64,000 nucleotides of DNA from Alphaproteobacteria bacterium. Lineage in GTDB: Bacteria > Pseudomonadota > Gammaproteobacteria > Burkholderiales > Burkholderiaceae_C. A program made the position numbers and the translations under genes. The notes below the pieces were generated by a model. That model searched no databases and was not told where the DNA came from. It saw only the letters and a list, made by a program, of their open reading frames with translations. The stretch is from contig JASGCM010000001.1 of assembly GCA_030054175.1 (NCBI GenBank), positions 231,653-295,652 of the forward strand, written 5' to 3'. Of the stretch, positions 1 through 8,119 are shown piece by piece (within the stretch, counting starts at the first letter, position 1; each line of letters starts with the position of its first letter).

Positions 1-333
1 GGTGACAGGGAGGGCAGCCGCTTTGGCGGCCTTGGGTGTCACGGCCTGTACCGCGGGCTTGGCAGGAGCTTTTCCGACCGGCTTGGCAACGGGTTTGGCC
101 GCAACCTGGGCGGCTTTCTTGGCCACCGGTTTGGGAGCGGGCTTGGTGGCCTTCTTGGCGACTGGTTTGGCTACCGGCTTGGCCACCTTTTTGGCGACTG
201 GTTTGGCTACCGGCTTGGCCGCCTTTTTGGCGACTGGCTTGGCGACTGGCATTTTAAGCGTTTTTTGATTGGCAGCCGCTTTGGCCGCAGGCTTGGCTGC
301 GGTCTTGGTGTTGCTTTTGGGGCTGGCTTTCAC
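1..333 (-). CDS. Histone H1-like DNA-binding protein (3' end outside window)
   Basis: The reading frame starts at a GTG (333-331) preceded by GAGGAG about 8 bases upstream, and runs off the left edge after 111 codons. The product is almost entirely Ala, Lys, Pro and Val in degenerate PVAKK / AAKPVAKP repeats. That composition is typical of bacterial histone H1-like proteins (HC1/HctB, AlgP type), which bind and compact DNA without sequence specificity. No folded domain is visible in the part present. The only in-frame ATG (252) would drop the Ala/Lys-rich start and has no better ribosome site, so the GTG is preferred. The repeats make length variation between strains likely. The family call is firm; the exact member is not. 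Confidence 0.8.
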   Translation of the reverse strand, partial: MKASPKSNTKTAAKPAAKAAANQKTLKMPVAKPVAKKAAKPVAKPVAKKVAKPVAKPVAKKATKPAPKPVAKKAAQVAAKPVAKPVGKAPAKPAVQAVTPKAAKAAALPVT

Positions 334-422
334 GTGCGGTCTCCTCACGTTGGGGGCGCTTCACCCCCAGGGTGAAGCAAAATCCATTGCCTGAGCAATG
401 GCAAGTGGCGCGCGGATTTTAC

Positions 423-1478
423 TCAGTTCAAGCACTGTTCCAAACCCTGCAGGAAAATATCTTTCGGTAGTTCGATGCCAATGAACACCATTTTGCTCAT
501 GCGGGGCTCGTTTTTGACCCATTCCGGCCCCAAATCGCTGCCCATGAGTTGGTGCACCCCCTGGAAAATCACCTTGCGCTCGGTGCCTTTCATGTGCAAG
601 ACCCCTTTGTAGCGCAACATGCGAGGGCCATAGACGTTGACCATGGCACCCAGGAAATCCTCTAATTTGGCGGGATCAAACGGCCTGACGGCCTTGAAGA
701 CGAAGCTTTTCACATCGTCGTCATGGTGGTGATGGTGACCATGTTCGTGCTGGTGAGATGGGTGATCGCAGTGCTCGCCATGTGCATGGTCATGATGGTC
801 ATGATGCTCGTGTCCGTGTCCGTCGCCAGACAGGAATTCGGGGTCGATGTCGAGTTTGGCATTCAGATTGAAGCCACGCAGGTCAAAAACCTCGGAAATC
901 GACACCTCACCGAAATGCACTGAGCGTTGGGGTGCGCGGGGGTTCATGTGCTTGAGACGGTGCTGCAGGGCGTCGAGTTCGGCGCTGCTGACCAGGTCGG
1001 CCTTGCTGATGAAAATCTGATCGGCAAAACCCACTTGGCGGCGGGCTTCCTGCCGATCGTTCAGCTGCTGGGCCGCATGTTTTGCGTCCACCAGCGTCAG
1101 GATCGAGTCGAGGAGGAAACTCTCGGCGACTTCGTCGTCCATGAAAAAGGTCTGCGCAACCGGACCGGGATCGGCCAACCCGGTGGTCTCAATGACCACA
1201 CGGTCAAAGTCGAGCTCTCCCTTGCGCTTTTTCGCCGCCAGATCTTGCAAAGTGGTGCGCAAATCTTCGCGGATGGTGCAGCACACGCAACCGTTGCTCA
1301 TCTGGATGATTTGTTCCTTGGTTTCGGTCACCAGAATGTCGTTGTCGATGTTCTCTTCGCCGAACTCGTTTTCGATGACGGCGATTTTTTGGCCATGGGC
1401 CTCGGACAAAACTCTTTTCAGCAAGGTCGTCTTGCCCGAACCGAGGAAACCGGTGAGGATGGTGGCAGGTATCAGCAT
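423..1478 (-). CDS. CobW/COG0523 family G3E GTPase, probable zinc metallochaperone
   Basis: A 351-residue P-loop GTPase of the CobW/COG0523 group. The G1 loop GFLGSGKT is at residues 10-17, and the metal-binding CXCC motif (GCVCC) at 64-67. A histidine/aspartate-rich stretch lies at about 216-253, and a CobW C-terminal domain follows it. Proteins of this group deliver metal ions, often zinc, to client enzymes using GTP hydrolysis; the His-rich loop is the usual metal store. The protein should be cytoplasmic. A palindromic repeat separates it from the rRNA methyltransferase gene upstream, and no client enzyme or Zur box is obvious nearby. The metal and the client are inferred, not shown. Confidence 0.88.
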   Translation of the reverse strand: MLIPATILTGFLGSGKTTLLKRVLSEAHGQKIAVIENEFGEENIDNDILVTETKEQIIQMSNGCVCCTIREDLRTTLQDLAAKKRKGELDFDRVVIETTGLADPGPVAQTFFMDDEVAESFLLDSILTLVDAKHAAQQLNDRQEARRQVGFADQIFISKADLVSSAELDALQHRLKHMNPRAPQRSVHFGEVSISEVFDLRGFNLNAKLDIDPEFLSGDGHGHEHHDHHDHAHGEHCDHPSHQHEHGHHHHHDDDVKSFVFKAVRPFDPAKLEDFLGAMVNVYGPRMLRYKGVLHMKGTERKVIFQGVHQLMGSDLGPEWVKNEPRMSKMVFIGIELPKDIFLQGLEQCLN

Positions 1479-1495
1479 GGTTGGAATTGTAGGTG

Positions 1496-1577
1496 CTTGC
1501 AGAAATTGGGGTCAGACCCCAATTAATGGCATTAATTGGGGTCTGACCCCAATTTCTGTGACCCCAATTTCTGCAAG
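1496..1577. repeat. Dispersed palindromic repeat, locus 1 (GGGGTC family)
   Basis: An 82-base nested palindrome. The outer arms are 1496-1514 and 1559-1577 (CTTGCAGAAATTGGGGTCA and its complement). Inside are two copies of the core GGGGTC(A/T)GACCCC flanked by AATT, separated by about 10 bases. It fills the gap between the rlmI-like gene and the CobW gene. The same core recurs at four other places in this window. Confidence 0.9.
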
Positions 1578-1579
1578 GC

Positions 1580-2797
1580 TTATTTTTTGACGACGACCAA
1601 GCCCTTGAGGTATTCGCCCTCGGGGAATTGGATGGTCATGGGATGGTCAGGGGCACCTTGCATGCGCTCGGAGATATAGCCATCGACACCCGCATCGGTG
1701 CCAGCCGAGGCGACGATTTTGTGAAACAACTCGACGCCGATGCCACCCGAGCAACTGTAAGTGAAGAGCACCCCGCCGGGCTCCAGAATTTTGAAGGCCA
1801 GTCGGTTGATGTCTTTGTAAGCGCGCGCAGCCCGATCGGCATGTGCCGCGGTGGGCGCGAATTTGGGCGGGTCGAGGACGATGGCGTCAAAGGTGCGTCC
1901 CTCTTGGTGAAAACGGCGCAGGCTTTGATTGACGTCTGCGTCGAGGAACTCGGCGTGATGGGGGTCGAATCCGTTGAGGACTGCATGGTCACGGGCGCGC
2001 TCGATGGCCGGTCCGGACGAGTCGATCGAAGTGACTTTACCCCCTCTGTCCAAGGATCCCCCGGCACGCATGCCTTGCAAGGCGGCGATGGTAAAGCCAC
2101 CGGTGTAGCAATAGCAATTGAGCACGCGCATGAAGCCTAACCGGCGAGCGTATTGAGCGAATTTATGACGGCTGTCGCGTTGGTCCAGGTAAAAGCCAGT
2201 TTTGTGGCCTTGTGCCACATCCAAGGTCAGCTGCCAATCGTGCTCGCGCAGGCGCACTTCGGTATGGCCGTCGTCGTTGGGGCCGAGACGCAGCCAGCCG
2301 CTGACGGGCTCGAGGCCTTCCAGTGTGCGCACGCCCGAATCGGAGCGCTCGTATAAGCGGGTGGTTCCGGTGAGTTCCAGCAACAAATCGGCCAAGGTAT
2401 TTTTCCAACGCTCGGTGCCGCTCGAGAGAAACTGCGCAACCAAGGTGGCGCCGTAGCGGTCGACAATCAGTCCGGGCAAACCGTCGACCTCACCGTGCAC
2501 CAGTCGCATTCCATCGCTTTGAATGTCAAAGCGTTGCCGCGCCGCAATGGCGCTTTGAAGAGTCTGTCGAAAATAATCGGCGTCGATGCGTTGTTCAGGC
2601 TCAAAGCTCCAAATGCGGGCTTTAATGCGCGAGCTGGGGCTGTAGGCGGCCCAGCCCAAGAATTGCCCGGTATCAGACTCGACCCGCACAGTTTCGCCCA
2701 AATCGGCGCTGCCTTTGGCGATGGCGCTGTCGTAAATCCAGGGGTGACGGCGCAGCGCTGAGCGCTCTTTGCCGGGTTTGAGTCTGAGGATCTTCAT
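1580..2797 (-). CDS. rlmI: Class I rRNA large-subunit methyltransferase, RlmI-like
   Basis: A 405-residue protein with an N-terminal PUA-type RNA-binding region (KPGKERSALRRHPWIYDSAI) and a Rossmann SAM-binding domain (VLNCYCYTGGFTIAAL). The catalytic-type motif is DPPKFAP, with a YSCSGG cysteine region near the C-terminus. This architecture matches RlmI, which makes m5C1962 in 23S rRNA; length is close to the E. coli enzyme (396). It is cytoplasmic. The gene is separate from xerC, on the same strand, with 36 bases between them. The target nucleotide is inferred from homology; other COG1092 members modify different sites. Confidence 0.88.
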   Translation of the reverse strand: MKILRLKPGKERSALRRHPWIYDSAIAKGSADLGETVRVESDTGQFLGWAAYSPSSRIKARIWSFEPEQRIDADYFRQTLQSAIAARQRFDIQSDGMRLVHGEVDGLPGLIVDRYGATLVAQFLSSGTERWKNTLADLLLELTGTTRLYERSDSGVRTLEGLEPVSGWLRLGPNDDGHTEVRLREHDWQLTLDVAQGHKTGFYLDQRDSRHKFAQYARRLGFMRVLNCYCYTGGFTIAALQGMRAGGSLDRGGKVTSIDSSGPAIERARDHAVLNGFDPHHAEFLDADVNQSLRRFHQEGRTFDAIVLDPPKFAPTAAHADRAARAYKDINRLAFKILEPGGVLFTYSCSGGIGVELFHKIVASAGTDAGVDGYISERMQGAPDHPMTIQFPEGEYLKGLVVVKK

Positions 2798-2833
2798 GCC
2801 CCGATTGTCCCCGATCAGGGGCCTGGCCCGAGT

Positions 2834-3796
2834 TTATTTGCGCCGAGCGCGCGGGTGGGCAGCATCGTAAGCTTTAGCAAGATGCTGAAAATCGAGTCGT
2901 GTGTAGACCTGTGTGGTGCTGATTTGGGCATGCCCAAGAAGTTCTTGAACCGCACGCAGATCACCGCTGGATTGCAACAAGTGGCTGGCAAACGAGTGGC
3001 GCAGCATATGCGGGTGCACGGCGACATCGAGCCCGGCTTGGAAGGCACGGCGGCGCAATCGGCCCCACACCGAGGTGGCAGTCAGGCGTGTGCCACCCCA
3101 ACCAATGAACAGGGCTTGGGGCGCGGGCGCATCGGGTGCCAACCCTTGCTCGCGACATTGCACCCAAGTCTGCAAGGCCTGCGTGCAAACCTGCCCCAAG
3201 GGCACGCTGCGCCGCTTGGCGCCTTTGCCCAGCACATGGGCCAAACCTTCGCGCAGGTCAAGCCAACCCCGTTCTTGCGCGCTGCCGGCGATATCAAGCC
3301 CCACCAACTCGCCCACCCTCAACCCGCTGCCGTACATCAGTTCGGCCATGGCGGCATCTCGCGCATCGAGCCAACGGGCCTTATCGGTGTCGGCTTGTGG
3401 CGAGCGGTGGTCGGCCAATCGCACGGCTTGGTCGACCGTCAGTGCTTTGGGCAAGGGTTTGGCGGCCTTAGGGGCTCGCACGCCCAAGACCGGATTGGCG
3501 GCCACCAAACCTTCACGCGCGGCCCAGGTGTAAAAGCCGCGCCAACCCGACAGGATCAGGCCAATGCCACGCGCACTGCGACCGGATTGGTTCATGCGAG
3601 CCAGCCAACTGCGCACATGGTGGGGCTGCACCTGCAGCACATCAAGCTGTGCGCCCTGGCACTGCACCTGCAATTTCCTCAAGTCTTCGGTGTACAGGGC
3701 GCAGGTCCGTTCGGCCAAGCGCTTTTCAAAGCGCACATGGTCCAAATAACGCAGCAACTGGGGGGGTAGCGATGGGGGTGAGCGTTCTGCACTCAT
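2834..3796 (-). CDS. xerC: Site-specific tyrosine recombinase XerC
   Basis: A 320-residue tyrosine recombinase. The N-terminal SAM-like core-binding domain covers about residues 10-100. The catalytic domain shows the expected residues: Arg in YGSGLRVGELV, Lys in LGKGAKRRSVPL, His-x-x-Arg in HMLRHSFASHLL, His in LLGHAQISTTQVY, and the nucleophilic Tyr in that last segment. XerC with XerD resolves chromosome dimers at dif. It is the third gene of a dapF-DUF484-xerC run, a gene order conserved in many proteobacteria, which supports XerC over a phage integrase. The start lacks an obvious ribosome site and lies 38 bases after the DUF484 stop. Confidence 0.93.
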   Translation of the reverse strand: MSAERSPPSLPPQLLRYLDHVRFEKRLAERTCALYTEDLRKLQVQCQGAQLDVLQVQPHHVRSWLARMNQSGRSARGIGLILSGWRGFYTWAAREGLVAANPVLGVRAPKAAKPLPKALTVDQAVRLADHRSPQADTDKARWLDARDAAMAELMYGSGLRVGELVGLDIAGSAQERGWLDLREGLAHVLGKGAKRRSVPLGQVCTQALQTWVQCREQGLAPDAPAPQALFIGWGGTRLTATSVWGRLRRRAFQAGLDVAVHPHMLRHSFASHLLQSSGDLRAVQELLGHAQISTTQVYTRLDFQHLAKAYDAAHPRARRK

Positions 3797-3834
3797 GGCG
3801 TCAGTTGGCTGCGATCAGGAACCGGCTGGTGCCC

Positions 3835-4518
3835 TCAGACCTTCACCAATCGGGTGAGCGCTGCACCCGCCAATTGACCGATGCGCTCCAACAAATCGGT
3901 ACCCATGCCGGCGTGGTAGCGCTGCGCATCGGGTGAAGCCAGCACCAATAGGCCAAGCAATTCTCCCAAAGGGTGACGCAGGGCCACTACCGCCATCGAC
4001 TGCACAGACTTAGGATCGGCCAACCACCCATTGAGCTCTTCGTGGGCTGGCGCGCCGCAATAAGGCGCAGCCAGGGTCTCGGCCCAGGTTTTGACAACGT
4101 CGCTGACCGCTTGAGCGTATGGCTGATCGGCGTGCACGGCACTGACGCGCAACAAGCGTATGGCGGCTTGCGGCACCATGAACTGGGTCTGGATCTGCTC
4201 AACCATCAAGGGGGGCAACTGACCTGCCTCGGTGGCTGCCAGCAGGCTGGCTGCCCAACGCAGCAAACGGTCATTGAGTGCGCTGTATTCGGTGCCGTTG
4301 CGGATCATCTCCATGATGCGGGATTCCAGACCACGGATTTTGTCGCGCAACATCTCGGCCTGTCGCTCTTGCAAACTGACCGCCCTTGGGCCGTGCGGAC
4401 TGGCCAAACGCACACTGGCCAACAACTCGGCATGGCGCTGAAAGAAATCGGGGTTATGAACCAAATAGTTGGCAATATCGTCTTCGGTGATGGGGTTCAT
4501 GCTGTCAGGTAAGTTCAT
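3835..4518 (-). CDS. DUF484 family protein
   Basis: A 227-residue member of the DUF484 family, whose fold is GAF-like. It begins with the typical [20 protein letters not shown] segment, followed by a short helical/coiled part ([21 protein letters not shown]) and the GAF-like body. The biochemical role is unknown. Its ATG overlaps the dapF stop (ATGA), so the two are translationally coupled, and xerC follows 38 bases downstream. This conserved neighbourhood is the strongest evidence for the family. No catalytic residues can be named. Confidence 0.88.
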   Translation of the reverse strand: MNLPDSMNPITEDDIANYLVHNPDFFQRHAELLASVRLASPHGPRAVSLQERQAEMLRDKIRGLESRIMEMIRNGTEYSALNDRLLRWAASLLAATEAGQLPPLMVEQIQTQFMVPQAAIRLLRVSAVHADQPYAQAVSDVVKTWAETLAAPYCGAPAHEELNGWLADPKSVQSMAVVALRHPLGELLGLLVLASPDAQRYHAGMGTDLLERIGQLAGAALTRLVKV

Positions 4519-5390
4519 TCGGGGATCTCAATTTCGCCATGGAAAACGGTTTGGGCCGGGCCAGTCATGCGCACCGAATGACCCAAGCCGGGCCATTCGA
4601 TGGTCAGACGACCACCGCGCGCCTGTACATCAACTCGGGCATCGAGCCAGCCCAGACGGATACCCGCCACCACGGCCGCGCAAGCACCCGTGCCACAGGC
4701 CAAGGTCTCTCCGGCGCCGCGCTCGAAGACCCGTAAATGGATCAGGCCACGGTGCACGATTTGCATGAATCCGGCGTTCACGCGCCGAGGGAAAGCCGGG
4801 TGTCGCTCGATTTGCGGCCCCAGTCTTTCAACCGGCGCCAGTTCGATGTCTTGCACCCAAGTCACGGCGTGGGGGTTGCCCATCGAAAGCACGGCCACCT
4901 CGGCCGATTCTTGGCCGTACAAGGACAAACGCCACAGGAGGAAATCAGCGACTGGACTGACGCCGGGGCGGGCGTGCATCGGGTCGAACGGGATTTGAGG
5001 CGAATCAAAAATAGGCTGGCCCATGTCGACCGTGACGCGGCCGTCGGGCTGATCGCGCAGGGTGATGATGCCGCCTTGGACTTTGACGCGGACGTCGGCT
5101 TTTTGCGTCAGGCCTCGTTCTTTGACATAGCGCACGAAACAGCGCGCACCATTGCCGCATTGCTCGACTTCCCCACCATCGGCGTTGTGTATCACGTACT
5201 CAAAGTCGGCTTCGGGCGTGGTGCTTGCGCGCACGCTGAGGATCTGGTCGGCCCCGACGCCAAAATGGCGATCGGCCAAAAAACGGTATTGCTGGGCGGT
5301 CAAATGCCAACGACCGCGTGTCTCGTCAAGGACAACAAAGTCGTTTCCAGCCCCTTGCATTTTGGTGAATGGCACTCGCATGAGCGACAT
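4515..5390 (-). CDS. dapF: Diaminopimelate epimerase
   Basis: Converts LL- to meso-diaminopimelate in lysine and peptidoglycan synthesis; cytoplasmic. The sequence opens with [15 protein letters not shown], as in known DapF. The two catalytic cysteines are in EQCGNGARC and ACGTGACA. A longer frame exists back to a TTG at 5417, but homology starts at about the ATG at 5381 (MRVPFTKMQ). I place the start at the ATG at 5390 (MSLMRVPF), although 5381 is equally possible, and neither has a strong ribosome site. It is divergent from the gene at 5438, leaving fewer than 60 bases for both promoters. Confidence 0.94.
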   Translation of the reverse strand: MSLMRVPFTKMQGAGNDFVVLDETRGRWHLTAQQYRFLADRHFGVGADQILSVRASTTPEADFEYVIHNADGGEVEQCGNGARCFVRYVKERGLTQKADVRVKVQGGIITLRDQPDGRVTVDMGQPIFDSPQIPFDPMHARPGVSPVADFLLWRLSLYGQESAEVAVLSMGNPHAVTWVQDIELAPVERLGPQIERHPAFPRRVNAGFMQIVHRGLIHLRVFERGAGETLACGTGACAAVVAGIRLGWLDARVDVQARGGRLTIEWPGLGHSVRMTGPAQTVFHGEIEIPE

Positions 5391-5437
5391 TATTGAATAA
5401 TTGGGTACACCACCCAAGTTTTTTTAACGGAAGCACC

Positions 5438-5980
5438 ATGAAAATTCCCGCCTGGACCCCCGAAGCCAAACCCCAACCCACCGAATTGGTCGACGCAATC
5501 GCCAAACGTCGAGGGGGAGATCTGCTGAACCTGGACCGCGTCCTGCTTTGGAGTGAACCCATCGCTCGAGGTTGGAATGTGTACATGAAGCACTTGCGCC
5601 AAGACCTGAGCACCTCTGCCAAATTGCGGGAACTGGCGATTTGTACCGTGGCGCTCCTGACCGGCGCCCATTACGAATACCACCACCACGCCCCCGAATT
5701 CAGAAAAGCCGGCGGAAACGACGCTGAGCTCGAGGCTCTGTCGCGTGCCGTCGCCGGTCAACCGGAAAACGGCGTGAATGAAGTCGACTTGGGTTTGCGC
5801 GAACAGTTGGTGGTGCAGTGGGCGGCCCAGATGACGCGCCAAATCAAGGTCAACGACGCCCTGTTCGAAAAATTGCGCCAGCACTTCGACACCACTGAGA
5901 TCGTCGAAATCACCACCACCATTGCCAGCTACAACATGGTCGCACGGATTTTGTTGACCACTGGCGTGCAGCCCGAATAA
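5438..5980 (+). CDS. Carboxymuconolactone decarboxylase (CMD) family protein
   Basis: A 180-residue protein of the CMD/AhpD-like fold, with the helical core LRELAICTVALLTGAHYEYHHH. The AhpD CXXC redox pair is absent, so an alkylhydroperoxidase role is unlikely. A carboxymuconolactone-decarboxylase-like or uncharacterised role remains open. The frame extends upstream to 5393, but the ATG at 5438 has ACGGAAG in front and begins a natural N-terminus (MKIPAWTPEAKP). The gene precedes the NUDIX/MBL fusion by 14 bases, suggesting co-transcription. Confidence 0.8.
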   Translation: MKIPAWTPEAKPQPTELVDAIAKRRGGDLLNLDRVLLWSEPIARGWNVYMKHLRQDLSTSAKLRELAICTVALLTGAHYEYHHHAPEFRKAGGNDAELEALSRAVAGQPENGVNEVDLGLREQLVVQWAAQMTRQIKVNDALFEKLRQHFDTTEIVEITTTIASYNMVARILLTTGVQPE

Positions 5981-5994
5981 GCGCAGGCCCTGCC

Positions 5995-7650
5995 ATGGTA
6001 CGCCCAAGCCAGTTGTTGCACCCGGCGCGCACACCGGCACCGGCCCGGCCCGCCGCCACCTTGTTGCTGTTGCGCGATGGACCGCAAGGCATCGAGGTGC
6101 TGATGACGCGCCGCTCGCCCAACGCCAGCTTTGCCCCTGGTGCATATGTGTTTCCGGGCGGTGGCATCGACGCCGACGACGCCATGGCCATGGATGTGTG
6201 CCGACGCCGCCCCGGACAAAGCGATGAACTGGTCACACGAAGCGTCGCGGCGATCCGTGAAAGCCTTGAGGAACTGGGGCTGTTGTTGGCCTACCGGCCC
6301 GACGGTCTGGCGGCTGATGCCAGCGATGTGGCCGGCTTCAGCCGCCAGGCCAGCTTGGCCGAGCAGTGTCGTCAAAAAGGATACAAACTGGCCGTCGACC
6401 AAGTCTTTTACTTGGCTCACTGGATGACGGATCGCGATCTGCCTCGGCGCTTTGATGTGCCTTTTTTGGTCGCTCGGATGCCGGTCGGACAAACACCGGT
6501 GGCCGACGAGAGTGAGCAGTTTGAACCGGTCTGGGTCCGACCCGAGGACGCTCTGAAGCGCCACCAGGCAGGAGATTTTTTCATCATCTTCCCCACCATC
6601 CGCACCCTGGATCGCCTGAAAAGCCATGCCAGTGTTGACTCGGTCTTGCAGGCCTGCGCCAGCGATCAGCCCTGGTTCACCAGCTGTCCGCGCGCCGGAT
6701 GGCGACAAGGCCATGAAGAGCGATTCATGGAACACGAAGCGCCCTATGGCGAATTGGCCTTGACCTGCCCCGACGGTCAAATTGAGCATGAATTGGCCTG
6801 GCAGTACGAACACCCGGTGGCACTGCTGAAAAACCTGCAACGCCTGACCTGCGGTAACCCCGGCGTGATGACTGGCCCAGGCACCAACAGCTATGTGGTG
6901 GGGGGCCCCGACAGTGGTCACATCGTGATTGACCCCGGCCCAGACGAGGCCGAACACCTGGAACGCCTTTGGCGGGCTGCGGGTGGCGACATCCGCATGA
7001 TTGTTTGCACCCACTCGCACCCCGACCACTCACCCGGCGCACGACCATTGCAAGCCCTGTGTGAACGACACGGCCATCGCCCCCCCATCTTGGGCCTGAG
7101 CTCTCTACCCACGGCACGTGCAGCCAGCCATTTCGTGCCCGATCGGGAATTGGACGACAGCGAGCGGCTGATATTGACAGGCACAGAGGGCACACACACC
7201 TTGCGCGTCATCCACACCCCGGGGCATGCCGCCAACCACCTGTGTCTGGTGCTGGAAGAAGACGGCCTGCTGTTCAGCGGCGACCATGTGCTCAATGGCA
7301 GCACCACGGTGATCGACCCGCCCGATGGGCACATGGGCGACTACATTCGATCGCTCGACGCCTTGCTGGCGGCCTGCGCCAGCGACGGCATTGAATTCAT
7401 TCTGCCGGCACACGGCCATGTACTGGGTAATCTGGACGGAGGGGTCTATGACGCCGCCGATGTGATCCGCCGCCTGCGCGCGCACCGTTTGCAGCGAGAG
7501 GCCAAGATCATGCGGGTCATGCAAGACTTGCCCCAGGGCAGCATGCAAGATTGGGTAGAACGGGCCTACGACGATGTGCCACCGCGCCTGTGGCCGGTGG
7601 CCATGCGATCGTTGACCGCCCACGTCGAGCGCATCCGAGAGCTGGGCTGA
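5995..7650 (+). CDS. NUDIX hydrolase / metallo-beta-lactamase fold fusion protein
   Basis: A 551-residue two-domain protein. The N-terminal half (about 1-240) is a NUDIX domain: FPGGG at 53-57 and RESLEELG at 88-95. The two parts of the NUDIX box are separated by an insertion of about 30 residues, as in NUDT19-type proteins. The C-terminal half (about 260-551) is a metallo-beta-lactamase fold hydrolase with the metal motif HSHPDH near residue 340, FSGDHVL near 428 and PAHGH near 470, resembling LACTB2-type enzymes. NUDIX proteins cleave nucleoside-diphosphate-X compounds such as CoA derivatives; the MBL half is a hydrolase of unknown substrate. It lies 14 bases after the CMD gene. The domain calls are strong; the joint function is not known. 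Confidence 0.88.
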   Translation: MVRPSQLLHPARTPAPARPAATLLLLRDGPQGIEVLMTRRSPNASFAPGAYVFPGGGIDADDAMAMDVCRRRPGQSDELVTRSVAAIRESLEELGLLLAYRPDGLAADASDVAGFSRQASLAEQCRQKGYKLAVDQVFYLAHWMTDRDLPRRFDVPFLVARMPVGQTPVADESEQFEPVWVRPEDALKRHQAGDFFIIFPTIRTLDRLKSHASVDSVLQACASDQPWFTSCPRAGWRQGHEERFMEHEAPYGELALTCPDGQIEHELAWQYEHPVALLKNLQRLTCGNPGVMTGPGTNSYVVGGPDSGHIVIDPGPDEAEHLERLWRAAGGDIRMIVCTHSHPDHSPGARPLQALCERHGHRPPILGLSSLPTARAASHFVPDRELDDSERLILTGTEGTHTLRVIHTPGHAANHLCLVLEEDGLLFSGDHVLNGSTTVIDPPDGHMGDYIRSLDALLAACASDGIEFILPAHGHVLGNLDGGVYDAADVIRRLRAHRLQREAKIMRVMQDLPQGSMQDWVERAYDDVPPRLWPVAMRSLTAHVERIRELG

Positions 7651-7690
7651 GCCGCTGCGATGTCGGCGCGGCTTCTGAGTCAATTCGACA

Positions 7691-7696
7691 GATAAT
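7691..7696 (+). promoter_or_regulatory. Candidate -10 box of rnpB
   Basis: GATAAT lies 7 bases before the predicted 5' end of RNase P RNA, the expected distance for a sigma-70 -10 element. The matching -35 is weak. Confidence 0.5.
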
Positions 7697-7702
7697 GGGC
7701 GG

Positions 7703-8022
7703 GTGAAGTTCGCCAGGCCGTCGCTGGTGCAAGCGCCGAAAGGCCGCACTGGAGGAACGTCCGGACTGCATAGGGCAGCTTAGGAGGTAACACCTCTCCA
7801 CCGTGAGGTGAGGATCAGAGCAACAGAGACGAGCCGATTCAGTTCGGGTGAAACGGGCAATCTCTACGCGCAGCAATACCAAGTAGGCCAGCGTTGATGT
7901 GGTCCCGCAGAGCTGGCGGGTAGGTAGCACCGAGCCGGGTGGGTGACCCCCGGCCCAGATGAATGACGGTCACGTCCGGGGCGACTCGGGCGCACAGAAT
8001 CCGGCGTATCGGCGAACTTCAC
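7703..8022 (+). ncRNA. rnpB: RNase P RNA (class A)
   Basis: The catalytic RNA of RNase P, which removes 5' leaders from pre-tRNAs. The ends pair as helix P1 (GTGAAGTTCGCC at 7703 with GGCGAACTTCAC at 8011-8022). Conserved blocks are present: GAGGAACGTCCGGACT near 7750, the CAGCAATACCAAGTAGG segment near 7870, GATGAATGACGGTCAC near 7960, and ACAGAATCCGGCGTAT near 7995. The length is 320 bases, typical for class A. A run of five T (8024-8028) follows the P1 helix and may be part of the terminator. Confidence 0.97.
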
Positions 8023-8038
8023 ATTTTTCTGGCCGAAC

Positions 8039-8073
8039 ATTGGGGTCGATTAAATTGGGGTCTGACCCCAATT
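8039..8073. repeat. Dispersed palindromic repeat, locus 2 (GGGGTC family)
   Basis: A half copy (ATTGGGGTC, 8039-8047) followed by one complete palindrome, GGGGTCTGACCCC flanked by AATT on both sides (8053-8073). It lies between rnpB and the FAD dehydrogenase gene. Confidence 0.88.
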
Positions 8074-8119
8074 AATTAAGATCAGGGTTTGGGGAATAAA
8101 CATCCTCCCACGGATTCAG

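Noticed and set aside
2..268. Plus-strand frames in the Ala/Lys repeat region, rich in Leu, Ala, Trp and Gly
   Set aside because: They are mirror frames of the histone H1-like repeat gene on the minus strand, which has a start and a ribosome site.
723..923. Met/Val-rich plus-strand frame over the CobW gene
   Set aside because: It is the complement of the His/Asp-rich metal loop.
5929..7029. 366-codon minus-strand frame over the NUDIX/MBL gene
   Set aside because: The plus-strand protein has clear catalytic motifs; the minus frame has none.
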